A stretch of 64,000 nucleotides of DNA from Bimastos eiseni (taxonomy: Eukaryota > Annelida > Clitellata > Crassiclitellata > Lumbricidae), in NCBI GenBank assembly GCA_959347315.1, contig OY365813.1, positions 20,431,854-20,495,853 on the forward strand, read 5' to 3'. The notes under the pieces were generated by a model. That model ran no database searches, was not told where the DNA came from, and saw only the letters and a program-made list of their open reading frames with translations. Shown piece by piece: positions 49,901 to 59,479 of the stretch. Positions within the stretch are counted from its first letter, which is position 1; each line of letters begins with the position of its first letter. The translations under genes and the position numbers were made by a program.

Positions 49901-52900
49901 AAAATGAATAATAATGAGTTTCCCTCTGCTGTTTAAAACAGATTCCGATTATTCCATTGGCGTCAATATCTTCCCGCCGGATTTAAGCTATCGAAAGCTG
50001 AAGGCGTTTACGGGTTCGAATAAAACAAGCTACCTACACACGCTGTTGGAGGCCAAAGACAATCCACAGATCTCTGCGAGGGTGGCCGAGCTTGAGCCCC
50101 AGCACAGCTTGAACGAGGGCCGCCTATACACTGGTAAATACATACATACGATACAGCATACATCATGTCGTTCCTGCAAGTATCTCTTGCACCAGTTACG
50201 GCTTGCATGTCTCCCGCTCTCTCTCCTCATCTTCTGTTTCCGCCTTTATCGTTAATCGATTAGACTGCTGTTCCTCTCTACTTCTCACAGGTAGGTCCCA
50301 TATCAACCCTTGGAAGGGTTCTGTGGGCCGCTGATTGTATGGTTGGCGGTGTTCCCAGGTTTGGCCACATCTCTGTGTACATGCGGAATGTCATCCACTG
50401 GCTACCGATTCATGATAGGATCTCCTCTATTGTCTGGCACTGTGTCTTGGACAGTGCACTTGTTTATCTTAGAGAGCTCTTTACCTTAACTTTGGCCTGC
50501 TCTGGCTTCCAGAAGCGACTTTGTGGTTGCCCTTGCCTGCACTGCCACCAGGCAGAGTAGGGCTTTCATGATTGTGAGTCCCTCCATACGGAATAGCCTT
50601 TCCTCTGAACTGTGTTCTCTGCGCAGGACCTGTTCGGCTCCCCCTATACACTTCTTAATACTGATTTAGGTGACTGATAATGTTACACATGTATAAATAG
50701 TGTTTAATCACAACCACTTAATCTCCATCGTTACCCCAGTGTCATTTATTTGTGTTTGTCTTACTTGCTTGATTGTGTGTACTCAATAAAAATCTTTGCT
50801 ATTGGTATTGGTCATTTTTTGCAGCCTATTTTCAAGAAATGTTCTGTTTTACATGTTATGGGAGGCGTGAACGTTTCACCAAAGCATTCAGTGGTCGCGC
50901 TTTCTCCCGAGGGCTTCTGCAGGATGTCGAGCTTCTTCGATCAGTTCGTCGAACGGGAACTGGAGTACGTCAACGTCCAGAATGCGATCAACGAAAATCA
51001 AGTGCAGGGCTCGTGCAGTTTAGTTACATACGCTGCAAGGTACCATATCGGTGCCTTACGTGAAGGGTTTATTCTTTGCAGCGGTTCCAACAGTTAGTAC
51101 GATTGGTTGATGGGATGTGGTTTCTGATTCGTCAGGGTGCTTGGAGAGTACGGGCTCAAGCCTCCTCCTCTGATGCATGGTGGCCGATTGTTTATTGTAT
51201 TGTATTGTATTTAAGCATTTCTACAGCGCTTCCGGTAGGATGAACCATTCAGAAGCACTGCCAGTGCGCAAGTGCCCGCGAGAAGTAGTAGGTTTTGAGA
51301 AAAGCAAAAGAGGATGAGAGACTGCCAGATAGAATTGTAGAGCAAACAGATGGAGAAAGCCCATTCTACAGAGAGGGAACAATTGAAGCAAAGGATCGAG
51401 ACTGAGCCATATTTGTTCTAGTTTGAGGAACCAAGAGGTCAAGTCTATTGAATGAGCGAAGTGGATGGAGGTAGGAAACTGTATTGAAAACTGTTTAGAG
51501 CGGTCGGCCCGTGACGCCTAGAGTGCAGGTTCGAGCCATGTAAAAGGTGTTGCTGTATTGGGACCTTGAACAAGTCCTTTGTGCACCATTGCTCTGTCGG
51601 AGAGCATTTTTCAGGTAGCACCAAATGAGGTAACTCGGGAACACAGATATAAATTGTTTAAGAAACCGAAAAGAATGATGCGGCAGAAATTCTTCTAAGC
51701 AAGAGTTGTAGACTTGTGGAATGGTTTGGATGAGAGTACTGTCTCAGTGGACACAACTTTTAGAGGAAGCTAGGAAAATTCAGCTATCAATCATGTTCCA
51801 GGTCAAATTGGAGTGCTTTTAACACAGACTAAGCGTCTACTGAACCACTTTGAACCCTTCTTATGTTGTGTTAATATGACTGCTATTGGGCCGTTGTGGC
51901 GTGTGTGCACTTCTAAACTAACTAGGATGGGCAATATCAAATTGCAGTAGTATGCCTATATAGTATTGTATTTCTATGGAGATGGTAACTGTGTGGGAAA
52001 TTGAGCAAGTTCTTCCTTCACTCACAATTGCTCAGTGCTATTAATAGATACTTGTTCCTTAGGTAGTGGTGCTTAATAAAGGCATGATAATAATAAAATT
52101 TCTGATCTTTTGCTTTTTGGTAAATTAAATATCGATAGACATTTATTGTCGCTCTACTCATCGACGACACAACTTGGCCCATATACTCCGAACATCCATG
52201 CCAGTTATCGTCGGGAATCCATTGGTTGGTTCCACACTTGTGCATGGGCCCACCACAGGCAACTCTTTTCAGCTTACTGTGCATAGTTCTGATAACATTG
52301 CTTGTATTTTACTCGATCACTGTGATATTTAACATCATTTAGGCCAGCACAAAAGCGCCTCTTAGTAGATATCTCGAGGTGGCGCTATATAAATGCTCGA
52401 TTGGCATTTATTGAACGCCAATTAATAGCAATTAATTTTACAAATATTACTTATTTTCATATATTTCCTACAATTTTATTGATTGTTTTGTGTGATATTC
52501 CGAGACAGCCAAGACATCAAGATAACGCGTGCAATTGAAGATGCCTGGCTGGCAAGAACTGTTGACGAAACTGCTGGAATCATATCAACTTATCTTCTGA
52601 CGGTGAACGGGGTGATGAGGATCTTCCCTGGGGTTGCCATTCCGGGCAGCGAACTGAGCGACATAATGTAGTAAGTAATGTAGTCGAACATTTATATGGC
52701 GAACATTTATATGGCGAACATTTATATGGCGTCCATTCAAGATATCTACTCAGCGATGCACTCTGCGCTATCGTATTTGATCTTAAATGTTGTCACTAAT
52801 AACTATGTTAAAACAGTTAGCAAAACAGTACACAGTAAGCTGAGTCACCATTGGTTGGCCCAACACAAGCGGAGAACCAACCAGCGTCACCTTGTTGCGC

Positions 52901-55900
52901 CATCGTGATCGTGTGGCAGTTTGTCCTACTGGATTTCTAAGAACCAAGCAAAGCTACATTATATTCCTGGCAGAACTCGTGAAATAATATTCAATAATAA
53001 TAATAATGATAATCGCTTATTAGGCCTAATTCAAGCTGACAAGTATACAGTAAGATCACTTGATCTTTTAGTAGCAGATGATAACAAGTTTAGTAAGTAT
53101 GTATGTTCTTTAATTCAACCAACTGCTGCTTATAGCCCACTTACAAGACATTTAAATAACAAAGTATCCAATACGTTTTCCCCGTTGAAATGTCCGCCCT
53201 AGAGATAATTCGGTTTAAACAGTCTCAGTCTCATGGAGTAAGACTGCCTCAGCAGTGGAAGGAATTGAATTTAACTGTCAGGCAAAGATGCAAGGCGTCC
53301 ACATGGTAGCACTTCCACTGCACAATAATAGAGCTTTATCAATTGTGGGTCCCAGTGTTTCGAATAGCCTCCGATCTGACCTGCGCTCTCTCAAACTATC
53401 TAGCTCTTTCTAAAAACTTCTCAAGACTTTCCTCTTTGACCTATCTAGCTTTTTCTAAAAACTTCTCAAGACTTTCCTCTTTGACCTATCTAGCTCTTTC
53501 TATAAACTTCTCAAGACTTTCCTCTTTGACCTATCTAGCTCTTTCTAAAAACTTCTCAAGACTTTCTTTCCTCTTTGACCTATCTAGCTCTTTCTATAAA
53601 CTTCTCAAGACTTTCCTCTTTGACCTATCTAGCTCTTTCTAAAAACTTCTCAAGACTTTCCTCTTTGACCTATCTAGCTCTTTCTATAAACTTCTCAAGA
53701 CTTTCCTCTTTGACCTATCTAGCTCTTTCTAAAAACTTCTCAAGTCCGGGCATGGGTTGGGAGCACCTCTGTATAGTTATCCTGAAGAGACGCTATATAA
53801 ATTGCATTGATTGATTGATTGATATGTCCTGCTGCTGAAACTATATATAAAGCCAGCCGGGTTCTGCTTCTGTGGATGCTTTCAGCCAGGACTGGTACCT
53901 GAACGCGTTGCTGCACAGAGGTTTCCTTAGCGTGCTAGGGGAGCATCCAAGTCGCCATCCTCCGACGTTCGTTGTCACTCTGTCGCAGGCACTTCTCAGT
54001 GGAGATATCAACTGCACAGGTTTTGTAGTTTACTCTATTTCCATTAATTTCTAGCAACCGCTTCATTAGCAGAGTCCGGCGACTTCGTCAGTGGAACATT
54101 GACATGATTCTAATAGTAGTGGTGGCAGTATTAATAATAATAATATTAATATTAATAATAACACAACGTTTCAATGCATGCGTATGAAGCGTGTTAGCGA
54201 GCGACTTCATTTTCTTAGCCTCGGCATACGATGGTGAGAGTCCTCTATGTCGCAGTCTCCTCTTCCCACTGACAGTGTGCAGTCGGTGTACTCGCTACAG
54301 CCGAGTCGGTTAGGGGTGCAGGTGGAACAGAAATCTAACCAAATGGCGAGTATCTTAACCCCAACCTCTCGCCTGACAGTCAAGCACGGTAACCCCTACA
54401 CTAATGAATGAGCACCTCTTCCAGGGGCGGCGATTCCGGGGCCGAGGGGGATAAGTTCCCCACCTTTTGCAGAGAGGGGACAAGCTGTTCATGTGTCCTA
54501 CCCCACATTTCCTACCCCTCTCATTGGGTGACCCCATCTGTCAAACGAGATCGCCACCTCTGCCCTCTTCGCCCATTCCAGTGAGAATTACACTCCGACT
54601 TGCACTTTTTTGTCAAACTCATTTAGAATTTCATTTTTAATTACAGAAGCAAATGCTAAACTATGTGCCGAGCTGGGCCTGATAGCAGTTGTTGCAGTCG
54701 ACGTAGAACGCGACGAATTTCGTCAACTGGTCGACAAGTCTCTGAAATCGTCGTCGGGGAACAACAAGTACGCCTGTGGTGCCAAAGACGTCTGCCAATA
54801 TAACGGAAAGGATTCTGAGTGTGAGACCAAGTAAGAGCAGCTTTTAATATTGATACCAACGACAGATTTGACCACTGTCACTGGCCATGACCATTTTATC
54901 TTTCCTAGTTTTTGCTGAGCTGCTCTATGTAGATATCCAATTTCAATACATCTAGAATTTGATCACTGTAAATATATTAGTAAAGTTGTTATTGTTTGTA
55001 TCGGATTGTATAATTTTGTGTCCATTGTTAATATATTTTCATTTATTCAATTAATACTGCATAGGACAACCTGGTACAGCAATAACAGATGATAACAAAT
55101 TTAACAGAAGGCGAATTTAACCGCATGGCCACTTTACAATGAGCCCATCTGTACTACTGCTCATTTTATCTAAGCTGCCTAGTGAATAGAAGGACTGGTC
55201 AACCTTATGGGGTTAGCGGGTATCGAACCCACATCCTGATCTTTCTGCCAGCGTGTTACCATTCAGCCATGCACACTTTTTATACTTTTTTATTTTAATG
55301 CAGTGCCTGTGGATTCCACTGAGGAACACAAGTATTTCTACTAGTTCCACACACACAACCACTTTTGTTGGGTTCAAAGCCCGTCCACAATGTCCCACTC
55401 CGATGTCTTTTTTAAAACCTGTGAGATAATTCCTTCCCCAAATGAAATATTAGAATTGGAAAGCAGCATTTTTCAAGCCATCATAAGTATTTCATTGTAT
55501 TTGTTATTACTATTATAATTGGTATTACGAGATGAACTACAGCTTAGAAGTGGACACTCAGTGATACATTGTGCACTCTGATTCTATTATGGAACTACAA
55601 TTTATTTAGTGTCTACATTAACTCCATCAGTGTTCACACTCTGACAGTGCCAGTCTCAAGCCTGGATAAAGGAGGAGGGCGACGCTAATGATCATTGTCA
55701 TTACACAGTATTGTTAAACTGCCACTAACATCACCACAATCGAGAGTTTGCTTATTTTCTTAGGTGCCTGCTGATCGATAGTACGGCCAACTTTGTATCC
55801 CTGACAGAACGAGACATCGGCAACGACACCTATCTGTCATTTGCGGAGAAGTATCCTTTCATCTTGAACTATTTGATCAACGTTGGAGTCTTTGTCATTC

Positions 55901-58900
55901 GAAGGACAAACGATACTCGGGTGGATTGTCACGTTGAGGACACTTCATTGAAAGAACAGGCAAGTGTAGGAGGAGACTTGACAGAAATGTTCACGCAATC
56001 TTGGATATGCTTTCTTAGTTAAATTCGACTCATGCAATAGCTTTTCATCGTTCGTACTTAATAATAATAATTTCCGTTTATTTTGAAACTGACAAACCGC
56101 AGTTTGATCCCAGATATAGTATGAACGAATGATCAGAAGCCACGCAGGCGTCCATCACGTTATACATCTAATTTAATCAACACTGCCTAGCAAAAGAACC
56201 AGTCAACCTTACTAGGGATAGGGCTATCGAACTTGGTTCCTCAGCTCAGCGCCCCAGTGTGTTCTCGATTAATTCAATTCTATTAATGTTATTATTGTCT
56301 TTTTAACATGCAAAGGGAACTGTATGTTACTAAAGATACATAGATTCATAAAACTGCTCTCTAACAGTTTAGACTTTTCACGTATCCTACTGTAAAATGC
56401 ACACCCTTCAAAAATTATATGATACAGCTGATGTTGCATTGTGCATTTGCTAATGTTATATAAAGTCTATAAGTACTCACTTACTCACTTACTTACCTAC
56501 CATGTAATGTACCTACGTTCTGATCTACCTACTTTCTTACCTACTTATTCATCTACTTACTTGCTTACTTTCTAATTTACCTACTTATTTATCAACCTAC
56601 CTACTTACTAATTTACATACTTATCTAATGTAGTCATCTACTTACTTGCTTACCTACTTACTAATTTACCCACTACTTATCTACTTATACTTACTTACCT
56701 ACATGTCTACTTACTAATTTACCTACTTACTTATCTACCTACTTACTTACTTCATTACGTACTTGCCTACTTACTTACTTATCTACCTGCAATCTAAGGC
56801 ATGACATTGATAGGCGTCAAATGCGCTTTCTCTCTCTCGAGCAGCCGAACGTCGAGAAGCCCACAATTATGGGTTCCTACTACGACAGTCCTGTGCCGCT
56901 CTACATGCCTGAAGTGCACTGCATCCGCGAGATCATCTACTACATCCACAACCGGACAAGGATCAACGAGTTCGACGGACTGACCGTGACGGCCAGCCTC
57001 GACAGGGACCCGTGCAATGAGGGCGAGTTCTTCGTCTCGCTCATCAAGGACACAAACCTGTACCTGGTCGTCATCAAGGGCTATATCGACCTCTCCAAGG
57101 ATCCATTCAACTTCCTCTGTTTTCTGAGCACCCAGCAAGTTACTCCTTTGTTTATTTCTGTTGATGGGGTGGTTCTCAATGGTGTATTGTATTTAAGTAA
57201 TTATAAAGCGCCCCTAGTAGTGAACCGTTCAGAAGTGCTGCCAGTGTGAAAGACCCCACGAGAAGAAGCAAGTTTTGAGAAAAGCAAAAGAGGATGAGAG
57301 ACTGCCAGATGGAATTGTGGAGCAAACACAAGCAGAAAATGTTCCAGAGAGACCAATTGAAGCAAAAGATTGAAACTGAGCGATAACTGTAGGTGTAGTG
57401 GTTAGCGTGCTTGGCTGTGGGTTTGGGTTGACCTGAGTGTTAATTTCCTGCCGAATCCGAGTTTTATGAATTGAATTGTACCAGGTCAAAGTCCGAGTTT
57501 CACACATTTAAAGAAAGTTTCATTCTCTTGATTTTTAGTTCGGCAGTTTGCACAATTTTTATGAATTTTTGGGTTTGTCCTCAGTTTATATGGCAAAGTA
57601 GTAACTGGTAGGTACTAATAGTAACAGTATTTTTGTGGGTTTTTAGTTAGGTCGATTATCGTTTTGTATATAAAATAATCAGATTTTCTTTAGTCGAGTT
57701 CTGGTTCATCCCTACTGTGGGTCGAGACGCCGAGTTTCGAATCCCATTGCGGCAGAAATTTGGCTCGATGAGTCTGCTCCACTCTCGGGCCAACTCAGGT
57801 TTTAATATGTAGACACATTAAACGTCGGTGAGATGATGAGACGACGAGGGAGAGGATTCGACGTCCAGCCTTGTATGCCGAGGCTAAGAAAATGAAGTCG
57901 CTGAGACTTCATGCTCATGGTTGTCTCAGCGCTTGCTCTAGGGACTGCTCTTCTTCTGTTTATCCGGTCAGGAATCTGCATCTGTATAACTTTTTCTGGT
58001 GTATATTGTAATTAATTTTAGTTTTTGAGTATGGTAGCTGAGTGGATAGAGCGCTTAGCCTGTTACTATAGCAGGACATTACCCCCCCCCGGATATTACC
58101 CCCTGCCATTACCCCCATAGGATATTACCCCCCTGCCATTACCCCTGCCATTACCCCCTGCCATTACCCCCATAGGATATTACCCCCCTGCCATTACCCC
58201 TGCCATTACCCCCTGCCATTACCCCCATAGGATATTACCCCCCTGCCATTACCCCTGCCATTACCCCCTGCCATTACCCCATAGGATATTACCCCCCTGC
58301 CATTACCCCTGCCATTACCCCCTGCCATTACCCCCATAGGATATTACCCCCCTGCCATTACCCCTGCCATTACCCCCTGCCATTACCCCCATAGGATATT
58401 ACCCCCCTGCCATTACCCCTGCCATTACCCCCTGCCATTACCCCCATAGGATATTACCCCCCTGCCATTACCCCTGCCATTACCCCCTGCCATTACCCCC
58501 ATAGGATATTACCCCCCTGCCATTACCCCTGCCATTACCCCCTGCCATTACCCCCATAGGATATTACCCCCCTGCCATTACCTCCCTGTCATTACTCTTC
58601 TGGCTCTTTTCCACAATTAAACTATGAACACAATTTTTATTAGATGCATTCTGTTAAATAAGTATTTTATAAGAACAATGTCAAATTTTCTACTGTGATT
58701 AAGTGTAATTTTCAAATCCCCTTATACACTGTATCACATATGCATAACGAGACAGGAAGGTAAGTCGTAAATAGAGCTGCAAGAGATTTGAGAAAGGCTT
58801 TCAGATTCAAAGATTATAACAATAATCAGTGTCAACTACAGAAGAGTGACAGAGCATAGGATGCCTGTGCTAACAGAATAAGTAGCGTCAACAAACCTGT

Positions 58901-59448
58901 GACTAACACAGGAGTGCATTCAAGGTGATCTGCTTGTATGAAATAACAAGTTAATATTGGTATGCCCTTAGCAAAGTGTCATCATGTCATAATCAGTAAC
59001 TAGAATAACACAAACTGGTCAAACAGGTTTCTTTTGTTAACTTGTATGCACCATGGTAGGCTATATGGGCACACAAGAAACAGCAAACAAATCAATAACA
59101 CATACTATTCAGAGGTGAATGGAAGAGGTTATATACATAGGAATAATTCCTATGGTTAATGGCAGGGGGGTAATGACAGAGGGGTAATATCCTACGGGGT
59201 AATGGCATGGGGGTAATATACGGGGGTGGGGTAATATCCGGGGGGTAATGTCCTAGACCCCCTGTAACGTGGAATGCACCAGTTCGAGCCTCAACGATGT
59301 AGTCACTGTGTAAGGACCTTGAGCAAGTCCTTCATGCACGGTGTTCTGTCATATTGAGGGTCGTATGTGCAGTTTTGACCATTGGAAGTACCGCAACATT
59401 GTTGTACTGTGTATGGACCAATTCATATAGTCACTATTAGGAGACGTT

Positions 59449-59479
<31 letters not shown>

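Larger units (their letters stand above)
42662..54019 (+). other. Exons 8-14: end of VWA and Cache modules
   Basis: Exon 8 VNIFTFLTNNRADKTD, with LACENQGVMSAIVDE, matches the alpha2delta VWA end (VFTFSVG...ACENKG). Exon 9 NLGVVGIDIPLERLESLF and LTDGSPLIHPLMKLSY is the first Cache core (VMGVDVSLEDI...LLHP). Exon 11 DYSIGVNIFPPDLSYRKL ends that module. Exons 12-14 (VVALSPEGFCRMSSFFDQF; LLTVNGVMRIFPGVAIPG; QDWYLNALLHRGFLSVLG) form the second. For exons 12 and 14 I chose acceptors that keep phase and have the better pyrimidine tract; nearby alternatives exist. Confidence 0.75.
55960..56844 (+). other. GC-AG intron between exons 16 and 17
   Basis: The exon ends AAAGAACAG and the intron begins gcaagt. 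The alternative gtgtag four bases on breaks the frame and soon reaches TGA. The acceptor is at 56843-56844 (or three bases earlier). A CTTA/CCTA tract fills much of the intron's 3' half. Confidence 0.65.

Noticed and set aside
58081..58590. CRISPR-like regular array
   Set aside because: Units are contiguous without unique spacers and the DNA is animal; it is a minisatellite.
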